NCBI RefSeq assembly: GCF_032193805.1
Contig: NZ_JAVBIK010000001.1
Location: 124,001-188,000, forward strand
DNA length: 64,000 nucleotides
Source: Rhodoferax potami
GTDB taxonomy: Bacteria; Pseudomonadota; Gammaproteobacteria; Burkholderiales; Burkholderiaceae_C
Direction of reading: 5' to 3'
Shown: positions 17,358 through 26,597 of the stretch, piece by piece
How positions within the stretch are numbered: the first letter of the stretch is position 1
Layout of the letters: every line of letters starts with the position of its first letter
The notes under the pieces: generated by a model
What the model saw: only the letters and a program-made list of their open reading frames with translations
What the model was told of the DNA's origin: nothing
Databases searched by the model: none
Program-made: the position numbers and the translations under genes

Positions 17358-18746
17358 CTAGACCATCTTGGGGTACTGAATCCAGGCATCAAACTCAGCC
17401 GCAGTCAGCGCGTTGGAAGCCAGAGCTTCCTCGCGCAGGCTGGTCCCGTGGGCTTGGGCCGCTTTCGCGATCGCTGCCGCACGGTCATAGCCGATATGAG
17501 GGGTGAGCGCGGTTACCAGCATCAGCGAGCGCTCCAGCAGGCTTGTCATCCGGTCCGCATCGGCCACCATCCCCTGCATGCAATGGGTGTCAAAGCTGTG
17601 CATCGCATCGCCTAACAACCGAACGCTTTGCATGAAGTTGTGGGCAATCAGGGGCTTGAAAGCATTGAGCTCAAAATTTCCCATAGCCCCACCCAGCCCC
17701 AAGGCCACGTCATTCCCGATCACTTGGCAACAGACCATCGTCAACGCTTCGCACTGCGTCGGGTTCACCTTGCCGGGCATGATGGAGCTCCCCGGCTCGT
17801 TTTCCGGGAGGTGAATCTCGCCCAAGCCGGCGCGTGGGCCACTGGCCAGCCAGCGGATATCGTTTGCAATTTTCATGAGTGCCACCGCAAGCGTTTTAAG
17901 GGCGCCGTGCGCACTGACCAATCCATCGTGCGCCGCAATGGCCGCGAACCGGTTCTGGGCACACCGCAGGGGAAAGTCGCACTCCGCGGACAAACGGGCC
18001 GCCACGCGCAAACCGAATTCGGGGTGGGTGTTCAGGCCGGTCCCCACTGCAGTGCCCCCTACCGCAAGCTCCATCAGCGGCACAAGCGATTGCTCAAGAC
18101 ACGCTTTCGCATGGTCGAGCTGCGCGGCCCAGCCCGATATTTCTTGCCCGAAGGTGATGGGCGTTGCATCCTGCAAATGGGTACGCCCCAGTTTGATCAG
18201 CCCCGCATATTGTTGAGCCTGTTGATGCAATGTGCTGCGCAATTGATTCAACGAGGGCAGCAGCTTCTGCGACACCCCCTGCACCGCCGCCAAGTGCATG
18301 GCGGTCGGAAAAATGTCATTCGTCGAATGACCAAGGTTCACATGGTCGTTCGGATGCACCGTCCGGTCCAGGCCCCGCGGCCCGCCAAGAATTTCTGACG
18401 CCCGGTTGGCCAGCACCTCGTTCATGTTCATATTGGTTTGGGTGCCCGAACCGGTCTGCCAGATCGACAGCGGAAAGTCTTCCCAGTGCGCGCCTGCCAG
18501 AACTTCGTCAGCGGCTTGCGCGATAGCCGCTGCCATGGCGGGATTCAACAGCCCCAGCTCACTGTTGACATGCGCACACACCTTTTTGATATGTGCCAAC
18601 GCGACAAGCAATTCCCTTGGCATGCGCTCGGTCGAGATCGCAAAAAAGGTCAACGAGCGCTGTGTCGTAGCGCCCCAGAGTGCGCCAGCGGGCACGTCGA
18701 CGACGCCCATCGAATCGCGCTCTTTCCTGAATATCGGCAAGTCCAT
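17358..18746 (-). CDS. fumC: Class II fumarate hydratase
   Basis: About 462 aa, iron-independent fumarase of the TCA cycle (fumarate to L-malate). The superfamily signature [17 protein letters not shown] is present, as are [41 protein letters not shown] and [15 protein letters not shown] chose ATG 18746 ([16 protein letters not shown]), which has AGGGG upstream, over TTG 18785. The usual QSSNDVFPTAMH block reads [12 protein letters not shown] here, a mild variation. Stands alone, convergent with the ferritin-like gene. About 200 bp of non-coding sequence follow to the next gene, in which I see no clear signal. Confidence 0.96.
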   Translation of the reverse strand: MDLPIFRKERDSMGVVDVPAGALWGATTQRSLTFFAISTERMPRELLVALAHIKKVCAHVNSELGLLNPAMAAAIAQAADEVLAGAHWEDFPLSIWQTGSGTQTNMNMNEVLANRASEILGGPRGLDRTVHPNDHVNLGHSTNDIFPTAMHLAAVQGVSQKLLPSLNQLRSTLHQQAQQYAGLIKLGRTHLQDATPITFGQEISGWAAQLDHAKACLEQSLVPLMELAVGGTAVGTGLNTHPEFGLRVAARLSAECDFPLRCAQNRFAAIAAHDGLVSAHGALKTLAVALMKIANDIRWLASGPRAGLGEIHLPENEPGSSIMPGKVNPTQCEALTMVCCQVIGNDVALGLGGAMGNFELNAFKPLIAHNFMQSVRLLGDAMHSFDTHCMQGMVADADRMTSLLERSLMLVTALTPHIGYDRAAAIAKAAQAHGTSLREEALASNALTAAEFDAWIQYPKMV

Positions 18747-18947
18747 CTCGAGCCCCTGACCATTTAGTTTGGGGGGAACCGTCAACGAATGCAGGCTCCC
18801 CGATTAGCCCGTTCAAGATAGGTGCATACCAAGGGGCGGTCTGTTCGCTGGCAAGCGGTGCGCAGTGCCGAGCCCGTACCGAAGAAGCATGCCGACCTGT
18901 ATCCGCGCGATACTCTAGGCCATTCTTCTACTGTCGCCCCCCAGCCC

Positions 18948-19421
18948 ATGCCCCACTACTGGCTCATGAAAGCCGAGCCCGCCGAGGCTTCGATTGACGA
19001 TGTGCTGGCCATGCCCGATGCCACCGTAGGGTGGACCGGTGTGCGCAATTACCAGGCTCGCAACTTCATGCGCGACCAGATGCAAGTGGGCGATGGCGTG
19101 CTTTTCTACCACTCCAGCTGTGCGCAGCCGGGCATTGTGGGGATCGCGCGGGTGGCATCGGGCACCAAGGTAGATCCGACGCAATTCGACCCCGCGTCGC
19201 CCTACTTTGATGCGGCGAGCAAGCCTGAAGCACCACGATGGCTCCTGGTCGATGTGCAGGTCGTGCACAAGACGCGCAACCTCACATTGCCGGCGCTGCG
19301 CGCTGACGCATCACTCGCCGATCTCCTTATTCTCAAAAAAGGCAACCGGCTGTCTATCACGCCAGTAGCGCCAGCGCATTGGCAGCACATTACCCAGACT
19401 CTGGACTTTGAAACGCGATAG
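18948..19421 (+). CDS. EVE domain-containing protein
   Basis: 157 aa from ATG 18948 (MPHYWLMKAEPAEASIDD). The EVE fold, related to PUA and YTH domains, is recognised by YWLMKAEP at the start, GWTGVRNYQARNFMRDQM, GDGVLFYHSSCAQPGIVGIA, and a C-terminal LTLPALRAD with KKGNRLSITPV. EVE domains bind modified bases in DNA or RNA, and some are fused to restriction or RNA-modification enzymes; here it stands alone. Monocistronic-looking, with divergent fumC upstream. Confidence 0.9.
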   Translation: MPHYWLMKAEPAEASIDDVLAMPDATVGWTGVRNYQARNFMRDQMQVGDGVLFYHSSCAQPGIVGIARVASGTKVDPTQFDPASPYFDAASKPEAPRWLLVDVQVVHKTRNLTLPALRADASLADLLILKKGNRLSITPVAPAHWQHITQTLDFETR

Positions 19422-19562
19422 CCCCGCGGGTGATCCTTCGCGCCACAGTGCAGGCGCGATTTGCATGTACCTTGGCGCGAATTGCGAGTGACGTGGCACG
19501 TCTTGCCACCTACGATTCAGCTATTCCGTCAACAAACCTCTCTGCATTCACAGGAAAACGCC

Positions 19563-20399
19563 ATGTCTACATCTTCACGCCCCCAAGTCGTCCTCATCAC
19601 CGGTGCTTCTTCCGGCATGGGCAAAGAAGCCGCCAAGTTGCTGCTTCGCCAAGGGCATGTGGTCTACACCGCTGCGCGCCGCATCGAGTTGATGCAAGAC
19701 CTGCAGGCTCTGGGTGCACATCCCCTCAAAATGGACGTTACTGATGAAGCCCAGATGCAAGCCGGTATCGCGCAAATCACCGCAGCCCACGGCGGAGTGG
19801 ACGTGCTGGTGAACAACGCCGGCTTCGGCATCTACGGTGCCATGGAAGACACCAGCATGGCCGATGCGCGCTACCAGTTCGATGTGAACTTCTTCGGCCT
19901 CGCACGCATGACACAGCTGGTGCTGCCCCATATGCGCAACCAGCAGCGCGGGCGCATCATCAACATCTCGTCCATGGGCGGCAAGATGTATACCCCGCTG
20001 GGTAGCTGGTACCACGCCACCAAGCACGCCCTGGAGGGCTGGAGCGATTGCCTGCGCCTGGAGCTGGCACCCTTCGGCATTCAAGTGGTGATTGTGGAGC
20101 CCGGCATCATTGCCACCGAGTTCGGCGACGTGATGACCGGCCCGCTGCTGGAACGCTCCGGCAAAGGCCCTTACGCCAAGCTGGCACACATCGTGGCCAA
20201 GGCCACCGGAGACGCTTACAGCAAGCCCAATGCTGCGTCCCCTGCTTCCGTGATTGCGGACGTGATCGCCGAAGCGATAGCCGCCCCCAGGCCCAAAACC
20301 CGTTATGTGGCGGGCAAAATGGCCAAACCCCTGATGTTCATCCGCAAATGGTTTGGTGACCGTTTCTTTGACATGGCGGTCATGAGCCAGATGAAGTAA
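19563..20399 (+). CDS. Short-chain dehydrogenase/reductase
   Basis: 278 aa from ATG 19563. Classical SDR motifs: TGASSGMG (cofactor), NNAG, S in IINISSMGGK and YxxxK in WYHATKHALEGW. It has the longer C-terminal region common in the group that includes 17-beta-hydroxysteroid-like and retinol-type reductases. The substrate is unknown. An AraC-type regulator starts 26 bp downstream in the same direction and may control it. Confidence 0.9.
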   Translation: MSTSSRPQVVLITGASSGMGKEAAKLLLRQGHVVYTAARRIELMQDLQALGAHPLKMDVTDEAQMQAGIAQITAAHGGVDVLVNNAGFGIYGAMEDTSMADARYQFDVNFFGLARMTQLVLPHMRNQQRGRIINISSMGGKMYTPLGSWYHATKHALEGWSDCLRLELAPFGIQVVIVEPGIIATEFGDVMTGPLLERSGKGPYAKLAHIVAKATGDAYSKPNAASPASVIADVIAEAIAAPRPKTRYVAGKMAKPLMFIRKWFGDRFFDMAVMSQMK

Positions 20400-20425
20400 T
20401 CATCGCCACCTGACAGGAGCACCCG

Positions 20426-21439
20426 GTGAAACACGCCAGCAAATTTGCCATCCAACGCGGCTGGAAGCTGCTTCTGGCCGACATGGCGCTCCCCGTGGGT
20501 GAGGTGCTCGCGTGGGCAGGCCTGCCGGGCGACATGTTTTCGCGCCCGGATGCCAGCCTGAGCCCGGCAGACTTCTTCAAGCTCTGGAACGGCATGGAGC
20601 AAGTGGCCGGTGGCGACGACCTGCCCCTGCGCTTCGGCCGGGCCATTTCGGTCGAGGCGTTTGATCCGCCCATCTTCGCCAGCCTGTGTGCCCCCAACAT
20701 GAATGTGGCACTGCAGCGGCTCTCCAGCTTCAAGCGCCTTATCGGGCCCATGATTCTGGAAGTGCAAGTCACCTCCAACGGCACCTCAGCAGACTTGAGC
20801 TGCTACGGCTATGAGGGGCATCTGCCCCGCAGCTTGGCGGCCACCGAAATGGTGTTTTTTACCCAGCTGGCGCGTCTGGCCACCCGCAAACAGGTGGTGC
20901 CCCTGCGGGTGGAGCTGGTGCAATTACCGGATGACTGCGCCCCGCTGGAGGCCTTCTTCGGCTGCGACTTGCAAGCCGCCGACCGTAACCGCATCACCTT
21001 CAGCCCTCAAGACGCAGCACGCCCGTTTTTGACCGAAGACAACGCCATGTGGGAGAGCTTTGAGCCCGCCTTGATGAAGCGCATCACCGATCAGGACCAC
21101 ACGGCCAAAGCCTCTGAGCGGGTGCACAGCGCCTTGCTGGAGCTGCTGCCCGGCGGGCGTAGCGGCATTGACGATGTGGCCACCAAACTGCTCACCAGCC
21201 GGCGGACCTTGCAACGGCAGTTGCTGGCAGAAGGCCTGAGCTTTCAGGATGTACTCAACCGCACCCGCCGGGAGCTGGCCGAACACTACCTGCGCCAGGA
21301 TGCCATCACGCCCGGAGAGGTATCGTGGCTGCTGGGCTTTCAGGATGGCAACTCATTCATTCGCGCCTTCAAAGGATGGACCGGCAGCACACCCGGTCAG
21401 TACCGCAGCAACATGCCACGCCAGCCTGCCCCCATGTAA
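20426..21439 (+). CDS. AraC family transcriptional regulator
   Basis: 337 aa from GTG 20426 with GGAG eight bases upstream. The N-terminal ~200 residues look like the Arabinose_bd/OruR-type sensing domain. The C-terminal ~100 residues are the AraC DNA-binding domain with two helix-turn-helices (DDVATKLLTSRRTLQRQL and PGEVSWLLGFQDGNSFIRAFKGWTGSTPGQYR). It follows an SDR gene and precedes a MAPEG gene; either could be its target. The ligand is unknown. Confidence 0.92.
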   Translation: MKHASKFAIQRGWKLLLADMALPVGEVLAWAGLPGDMFSRPDASLSPADFFKLWNGMEQVAGGDDLPLRFGRAISVEAFDPPIFASLCAPNMNVALQRLSSFKRLIGPMILEVQVTSNGTSADLSCYGYEGHLPRSLAATEMVFFTQLARLATRKQVVPLRVELVQLPDDCAPLEAFFGCDLQAADRNRITFSPQDAARPFLTEDNAMWESFEPALMKRITDQDHTAKASERVHSALLELLPGGRSGIDDVATKLLTSRRTLQRQLLAEGLSFQDVLNRTRRELAEHYLRQDAITPGEVSWLLGFQDGNSFIRAFKGWTGSTPGQYRSNMPRQPAPM

Positions 21440-21502
21440 TGCGAGTTGCCCCTATGGGGCGGTCTGCTATGGTTTCACATCACAACAAAGGAGACATGTT
21501 TC

Positions 21503-21910
21503 ATGACTGCATTGCAAGCATTGGTGGGTTTTGCACTTTGGACGCTGGCCTTGATCACGCTGGTGTTTTTGTACCGCGGCCTGCGCTTTTTACGGGGCAC
21601 GCCCATCAACCACTGGCCGCGGGGCAACAAACCGCAAGACGACGCCAGCCTGGTCAAACGCCTCGAAGACGCCCACGCCAACTGCATGGAAAACCTGCCG
21701 GTTTTTGCGGTGCTGGTGCTTGCGGCCAGCCTGATGGACAAGTCCAACACCATTCAAGCGATCGCACCCTTCGTGCTCTACGCCCGTATCGCCCAGACCC
21801 TGGCGCATCTGTGGGGCACAGGCCCGCTGCAGGTGTTTGTGCGAGCCAGTTTCTGGAGCGTACAGCTGGTGATTTGCCTCTGGATGGCCATTCAGCTGCT
21901 GGCGGCCTGA
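21503..21910 (+). CDS. MAPEG family membrane protein
   Basis: 135 aa from ATG 21503 with AAAGGAG upstream. Four hydrophobic segments are visible (residues ~5-25, 60-78, 84-100, 112-132), with the family pattern of N-terminal basic loop, HANCMENLPVFAVLVL, and ARIAQTLAHLWG. MAPEG proteins in bacteria are small glutathione-S-transferase or peroxidase-like integral membrane enzymes; the substrate here is unknown. The longer frame starting at 21446 lacks a ribosome site and was not used. Confidence 0.88.
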   Translation: MTALQALVGFALWTLALITLVFLYRGLRFLRGTPINHWPRGNKPQDDASLVKRLEDAHANCMENLPVFAVLVLAASLMDKSNTIQAIAPFVLYARIAQTLAHLWGTGPLQVFVRASFWSVQLVICLWMAIQLLAA

Positions 21911-21937
21911 GGGACCCATTCATCATCCAACGAGCAC

Positions 21938-21982
21938 CTGGCGCGCATGGAATATGCGCGGAGAGCTCCTGAATTGATAGCA
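21938..21982 (+). repeat. Dispersed repeat copy just upstream of the UPF0303 gene
   Basis: CTGGCGCGCATGGAATATGC, GCGGAGAGCTCC, TGAATTGATAGCA. Shows both GCGC blocks and the final ATAGCA of the family. It ends six bases before the next ATG (21989). Confidence 0.7.
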
Positions 21983-21988
21983 AACACC

Positions 21989-22480
21989 ATGACCATAGAC
22001 ACTGACCTCGCCCGCCTCGCCCTCCAGGAAGAGCGTCTGCAGTTTGACGCCTTTGACCAGCGCACCGCATGGGCGCTGGGCAGCCGCATCAAGGCCCTTA
22101 GCGAAGAAGCCGGCGTGGCGCTGGCGATAGAAATCCGGCTGGGCAAGGACACCGTGTTCTTCTACAGCATGCCCGGCACCGGCCCCACCAACGCGGACTG
22201 GGCGCGGCGCAAGCGCAACTCGGTGGAGTTGCTGCATACCAGCTCTTACGCGCTCAACCTCAAGCTGGAAAAAGAAGGCAGCACCCTGGAGGCCAAACAA
22301 GGCCTGCCACTGCGCGACTACGCCACGCACGGTGGCAGCGTGCCCATACGGGTGCGCGGCGTGGGTGTGGTCGGGGTGGTGACCGTTTCAGGCATCCCGC
22401 AGCGGGACGACCACGCCATGGCCATCAAAGCACTGGCCGAGCTTTGCGGAGTCCCTTTGTACGAAGTGGCGCTGGATTAG
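21989..22480 (+). CDS. UPF0303 / heme-degrading-domain protein
   Basis: 163 aa from ATG 21989 (MTIDTDLARLALQEERLQFD). Matches the UPF0303 pattern (GSRIKALSEEAG, FFYSMPGTGPTNADWARRKRN, HGGSVPIRVRGVGVVGVVTVSGIPQRDDHAMAIKAL), related to the GlcG/HbpS haem-binding fold. The molecular role is not known for most members. The ATG has no Shine-Dalgarno-like sequence; instead a dispersed repeat ends six bases upstream. Convergent with relA, 11 bp apart. Confidence 0.85.
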   Translation: MTIDTDLARLALQEERLQFDAFDQRTAWALGSRIKALSEEAGVALAIEIRLGKDTVFFYSMPGTGPTNADWARRKRNSVELLHTSSYALNLKLEKEGSTLEAKQGLPLRDYATHGGSVPIRVRGVGVVGVVTVSGIPQRDDHAMAIKALAELCGVPLYEVALD

Positions 22481-22491
22481 CGCGGAACCGG

Positions 22492-24729
22492 TTAGCGCCG
22501 CCGCGCAGAGCGCACGCCGGAGAGCTCGTTCACGATCTTGAGCACCCGGGTCAGGCGGCCGGATTCGGCCACTTCCACGGTGAACGTCATCCAGGCGGTG
22601 CCTTTGACAGACTGGGTCTGCACCCCGATGACATTCATCTTTTCTTTGGCGAATACCTCCGAGATGTCGCGCAACAGGCCCTGGCGGTCCAAAGCCTCAA
22701 CTGCAACGTCCACCGGATACACGTTCCCGTCTTTGCCGCCCGGGGCGCCCCATTCCACCTCGATCAGGCGGTCGCCACTGCGTTGCACCATGTTGCGCAG
22801 GTTGGAGCAGTCCGACCGGTGCACGCTCACGCCCTTGCCCCGGGTCACAAAGCCGCTGATCAAATCCGGCGGTGCCGGCTTGCAGCACTTGGCCAACTGG
22901 GTCATCAGCGAATCGATGCCCACCACCAGTACCCCGCCCTTGCCGCCGGACACACCGCGCGGCTTTTTGAGCGGCATGTAGTCGTCCTGCGTGCCGGCGG
23001 GCTCGGGCGGGCGCAGCAGAAGCTCGATGTTGCGCAGTGAAAACTCGTCTTTGCCCACCACCTCAAACAAGGCGTCGGCATTGTGGAAGCCCAGCTGGCT
23101 GGCCAGGTCGTCGAGCTTAATGGCGGTTTTGCCCTCACGTTGCAGCAGCTTTTCTACCGCCTCGCGGCCCTTGGCCATGGTCTCACCCATGGCCAGCGCA
23201 TTGAACCAGGCCCGCACCTTGGCCCGCGCGCGGTGGCTGACCAGGTAGCCCAGCTCGGGGTTGAGCCAGTCGCGCGAGGGGCCGCCTTCTTTCACGGCAG
23301 TCACTTCCACGGTCTGGCCGTTTTTGAGCGGCGTATTCAGCGGCACCATGGCGCCATCCACCTTGGCACCCCGGCAACGGTGGCCCAGGTTGGTGTGCAC
23401 GCTGTAGGCAAAGTCCACCGCGGTCGCCCCCTGCGGCAGCTCCACAATGGCGGCATCAGGCGTGAGCACATAGATGCGGTCGTCAAACATGCCTTGGCCG
23501 TCAGACGTGGCGTGAACGCCAGAGAGATCGCGCTCCCAGGCCAGCAATTGGCGCAGCACGGCAATCTTGGCGTCGTACTCGCCGGCGGCTGTCACGCTGC
23601 CGCCATAGCCTTTGGCGCCCGCCTCTTTGTAGGCCCAGTGGGCGGCCACACCATGCTCGGCATGGTCGTGCATCGGCTGGGTGCGAATCTGCACCTCAAT
23701 CGGCTGACCACCGGCGTCGCGCACCACGGTGTGCAGAGACTGGTAGCCGTTGGGCTTGGGCCGGGCAATGTAGTCGTCAAACTCTTCGGTGATGGGCGTG
23801 AAACCGGTGTGCACAAGGCTGAGAGCCGCATAGCAGTCCGGCACCGTGGGCACCACGATGCGAAGCGCCCGGATGTCATACACCTGATCAAAACCCAGCG
23901 ATTTGCCCCGCATCTTTTTAACGATGCTGTAGATGTGTTTCGGCCGGCCCTGCACCGTGGCTGTAACGCCCTGAGCGGCCAGGTCATCGGCGAGTTGCTG
24001 GCGCAGGCGCTCCACCGAGGCTTCCCGCTCCACGCGCTTTTCGTCCAAGAGCTTGGCCACCTGTTTGTAGGTGTCGGGCTCCAGAAAACGGAAGGACAGG
24101 TCCTCCATCTCCCACTTGATTTCCCAGATGCCCAGACGGTTGGCCAAGGGCGCAAACACCTGCAAGCCCTCAGAGGCCAAGCCAGGCGGCACCGGCAGCT
24201 TGGTCGCAGCAAAGTGCCGCAAGGTCTGCAGGCGCGATGCCAGGCGCAACATGACCACGCGCAGATCCTTGCTGAAAGCCAGCAGCATCTTGCGCACACT
24301 CTCGGTCTGCGCCGCTGCGGTCTGTGCCATGGGTGCGGCGCTGATGCTGTGGCCCGCCGACTGGTGAGTCAGGCGCGCCATGCGCTGCAAACGCACCAGC
24401 TTGGTGGTCTCCATCGCGAGGTCGGCAAAGTTGTCGCCAAAGGCTTTCGCAATCACCTCGTGCGGCTTGTTCAGGTGGTCGCAGGCGTACACCAGATAGC
24501 TGGCGGCCTGCATAGCCTCCGAGCCGCCGATGGTGCGCAGAATGGCGGCCACCGCGTCGGCGTGTTGCAGCACGTTTTCACCGGTGTCCAGCGACTCCGT
24601 CGCCAACAAAGGCTCGGCAAAAGCGCGGGCGCGCTGCAGGGCGCCAGCTTGCTCGGGCAGGCTGTCTGCAGTAGCCGCAATCACTTGCGGGGTGGCCGAG
24701 GCAATCTCCCCGGCGTACAAACTTTTCAT
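22492..24729 (-). CDS. relA: RelA-type (p)ppGpp synthetase with degenerate hydrolase domain
   Basis: 745 aa. Domain order: HD-like domain (about 50-210), synthetase (about 240-360, with VYDIRALRIVV, RPKPNGYQSLHTVV and EVQIRTQPMHDHAEHGVAAHW), TGS (about 405-470), and C-terminal ACT (about 665-740). The hydrolase domain keeps H56, but the essential HD pair of SpoT (LLHDVIED) is replaced by YLVYACDHLN, so it should be synthetase-only, like E. coli RelA. It makes the stringent-response alarmone on stalled ribosomes. The synthetase motif is EVQIRT rather than the plus-type seen in bifunctional Rel. The start ATG 24729 fits. Confidence 0.94.
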   Translation of the reverse strand: MKSLYAGEIASATPQVIAATADSLPEQAGALQRARAFAEPLLATESLDTGENVLQHADAVAAILRTIGGSEAMQAASYLVYACDHLNKPHEVIAKAFGDNFADLAMETTKLVRLQRMARLTHQSAGHSISAAPMAQTAAAQTESVRKMLLAFSKDLRVVMLRLASRLQTLRHFAATKLPVPPGLASEGLQVFAPLANRLGIWEIKWEMEDLSFRFLEPDTYKQVAKLLDEKRVEREASVERLRQQLADDLAAQGVTATVQGRPKHIYSIVKKMRGKSLGFDQVYDIRALRIVVPTVPDCYAALSLVHTGFTPITEEFDDYIARPKPNGYQSLHTVVRDAGGQPIEVQIRTQPMHDHAEHGVAAHWAYKEAGAKGYGGSVTAAGEYDAKIAVLRQLLAWERDLSGVHATSDGQGMFDDRIYVLTPDAAIVELPQGATAVDFAYSVHTNLGHRCRGAKVDGAMVPLNTPLKNGQTVEVTAVKEGGPSRDWLNPELGYLVSHRARAKVRAWFNALAMGETMAKGREAVEKLLQREGKTAIKLDDLASQLGFHNADALFEVVGKDEFSLRNIELLLRPPEPAGTQDDYMPLKKPRGVSGGKGGVLVVGIDSLMTQLAKCCKPAPPDLISGFVTRGKGVSVHRSDCSNLRNMVQRSGDRLIEVEWGAPGGKDGNVYPVDVAVEALDRQGLLRDISEVFAKEKMNVIGVQTQSVKGTAWMTFTVEVAESGRLTRVLKIVNELSGVRSARRR

Positions 24730-24753
24730 GGAAGGCTCACAAGGCGGGGGACG

Positions 24754-25641
24754 TTACCCCAGCAAAAAAGAAGTCACGGCGTCCTGTTGGTCTTGGGCGA
24801 TCAGCGTGGGGGCATGGCCCACGCCGGCAAACTCCACCAAGCGGGCTTTGGGCCCCCGCTGTGTCATGGCCTGCGCAGTTTCGGGGGACAAGAGGTCAGA
24901 GTCCGCCCCGCGCAGCAGCAAGGTGTCTGCCGTGATGGCGTCATACAGCTGCCACAGCTGCGCCTGGCCGGCCAGCGCCAACTCTTCGGTCACTGCCCGG
25001 AAGGGGATGGCAATCGCAGGGTCGTAGTGCAAGCGCACCTTGCCGTCGGCCAGGGTCTTGACCATATGGCGCGACAACTCCAGCCACTGTGCCGGGGTGT
25101 GCGGGCCGAAGCTGCTCGAAATCGCCCACATGGCATCAGCCGCCTGCTGCAGATTGTCAAAGCTCACCGCACGGCCCAGATAGGTGCCGATGCGCTGCAG
25201 CGACGACCACTGGATCACCGGGCCCACATCGTTGAGCACGAGCTTGCGCACCCGCACACCCACCGACTGTGCATGCGCAGTCACCGCCAAACCGATCAAG
25301 CCGCCCATGCTGGTGCCTACCCAATCCAGCGTGGCCGGTTTCAAGTGCGCCAGCAGACCCAACATGTCGGCCGCATACACGGGTACACCATAGCCGGCGG
25401 GGTCCTTGATCCAATCGCTCTGGCCACGGCCGGCCACATCGGGGCACACCACACGGATCGGTTGGGATGAGCGAGCCACCAGCGCCCGGGCCAGCACATC
25501 AAAGTCGCGTCCCTGGCGTGAAAGGCCATGCACACACACCACCGTGTGGGCGGCATCCGCAGCGCCCCACTGCCAATACGCCATGCGGCGCGGGCCGTTG
25601 GCGTCAGCGCAGGGTACGTAATTCAGCGTAGGTTCAGACAT
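24754..25641 (-). CDS. Alpha/beta hydrolase
   Basis: 295 aa from ATG 25641 (MSEPTLNYVPCADANG). Alpha/beta-hydrolase fold: oxyanion region VCVHGLSRQGRDF, nucleophile elbow GTSMGG (Ser), acid in LLLRGADSDLLS, and catalytic His in GVGHAPTL. No signal peptide. The substrate cannot be told. Upstream of relA by 24 bp and in the same direction; divergent from bdhA with 70 bp between. The frame is open to 25839, but that extension overlaps bdhA and has no support. Confidence 0.88.
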   Translation of the reverse strand: MSEPTLNYVPCADANGPRRMAYWQWGAADAAHTVVCVHGLSRQGRDFDVLARALVARSSQPIRVVCPDVAGRGQSDWIKDPAGYGVPVYAADMLGLLAHLKPATLDWVGTSMGGLIGLAVTAHAQSVGVRVRKLVLNDVGPVIQWSSLQRIGTYLGRAVSFDNLQQAADAMWAISSSFGPHTPAQWLELSRHMVKTLADGKVRLHYDPAIAIPFRAVTEELALAGQAQLWQLYDAITADTLLLRGADSDLLSPETAQAMTQRGPKARLVEFAGVGHAPTLIAQDQQDAVTSFLLG

Positions 25642-25711
25642 GGTGCAATCACTCGTTTGATAATGACCACATCCTAATGGAATCCCCCCACCACTTTGTG
25701 AAGGAAGACGC

Positions 25712-26482
25712 ATGTTGAAAGGTAAAACCGCCCTCGTTACCGGCTCCACCAGCGGTATCGGTTTGGGTATCGCCAAAGCACTGGCCGCACAGGGCGCCAA
25801 CATCGTGCTCAACGGCTTTGGCGACGTGGAAGGCCCCAAGGCGGAAATCGCGGCGTTGGGTGTGCAGGTGACCTACCACGGCGCGGACATGAGCAAGCCT
25901 GCCGAGATCGCAGCCATGATCGAGCACGCCAAGGCCACTTTTGGCGGCGTAGACATTCTGGTCAACAACGCAGGCATTCAACATGTCGCGCGGGTCGAAA
26001 ACTTCCCCATCGAAAAATGGGACGCCATCATTGCCATCAACATGAGCAGCGCCTTCCACGCCACGCGCCTGGCCCTGCCCGGCATGCAAGCCAAGAACTG
26101 GGGCCGCATCATCAACGTGGCGTCTGTGCATGGGCTGGTGGGCTCTGCCGAAAAGTCGGCCTATGTGGCGGCCAAACACGGTGTGGTGGGCCTGACCAAG
26201 GTGACCGCGTTGGAAAACGCCACCACCGGCGTGACCTGCAACGCCATCTGCCCAGGCTGGGTGCTGACCCCGCTGGTGCAAAAGCAGGTGGATGCCAAAG
26301 CAGCCGCGCAAGGCATCAGCAACGCGGACGCTACCAAACAGCTGTTGGGTGAAAAGGAGCCTTCGATGCAGTTCACCACCCCGGAAGAGCTGGGCGCCTT
26401 GGCGGTGTTCTTCTGCTCCCCCGCTGGGGACAACGTTCGCGGGGTGGCGTGGAACATGGATGGGGGCTGGACTGCCCAGTAA
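25712..26482 (+). CDS. bdhA: 3-hydroxybutyrate dehydrogenase
   Basis: 256 aa. A classical SDR: TGSTSGIGLGIAKALA, NNAGIQHVARVE, S in NVASVHGLVGS, YVAAKHG, and the family-specific ICPGWVLTPLVQKQ with GEKEPSMQFTTPEE. It interconverts (R)-3-hydroxybutyrate and acetoacetate with NAD and is typical of organisms that store polyhydroxybutyrate. Single gene followed by a dispersed repeat and a strong terminator. Confidence 0.95.
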   Translation: MLKGKTALVTGSTSGIGLGIAKALAAQGANIVLNGFGDVEGPKAEIAALGVQVTYHGADMSKPAEIAAMIEHAKATFGGVDILVNNAGIQHVARVENFPIEKWDAIIAINMSSAFHATRLALPGMQAKNWGRIINVASVHGLVGSAEKSAYVAAKHGVVGLTKVTALENATTGVTCNAICPGWVLTPLVQKQVDAKAAAQGISNADATKQLLGEKEPSMQFTTPEELGALAVFFCSPAGDNVRGVAWNMDGGWTAQ

Positions 26483-26499
26483 TTGGGATGAAATCGGGC

Positions 26500-26544
26500 T
26501 CTGGCGCAGGTAGTTACTGCACCTACAGCTATCAAAACAATAGC
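26500..26544 (+). repeat. Dispersed repeat copy between bdhA and its terminator
   Basis: TCTGGCGCAGGTAGTTACTG, CACCTACAGCTATC, AAAACAATAGCAA. Family layout, placed directly before the terminator hairpin. Confidence 0.7.
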
Positions 26545-26580
26545 AAAAAGCCCCGGCAGTTGTCTGCCGGGGCTTTTTTT
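26545..26580. terminator. Bidirectional terminator, bdhA / kinase gene
   Basis: AAAAAGCCCCGGCAG, loop TTGT, CTGCCGGGGCTTTTTTT. A ten-base G+C-rich stem flanked by an A run and a T run, so it can end transcription from both sides. It lies between bdhA (plus) and the kinase-HDOD-GAF gene (minus). Confidence 0.95.
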
Positions 26581-26597
26581 AATGGAGCCTCGCGAGG

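Noticed and set aside
23083..25470. 795-codon plus-strand ORF opposite relA
   Set aside because: His/Gln/Gly-rich shadow of relA and the alpha/beta hydrolase; no family motif.
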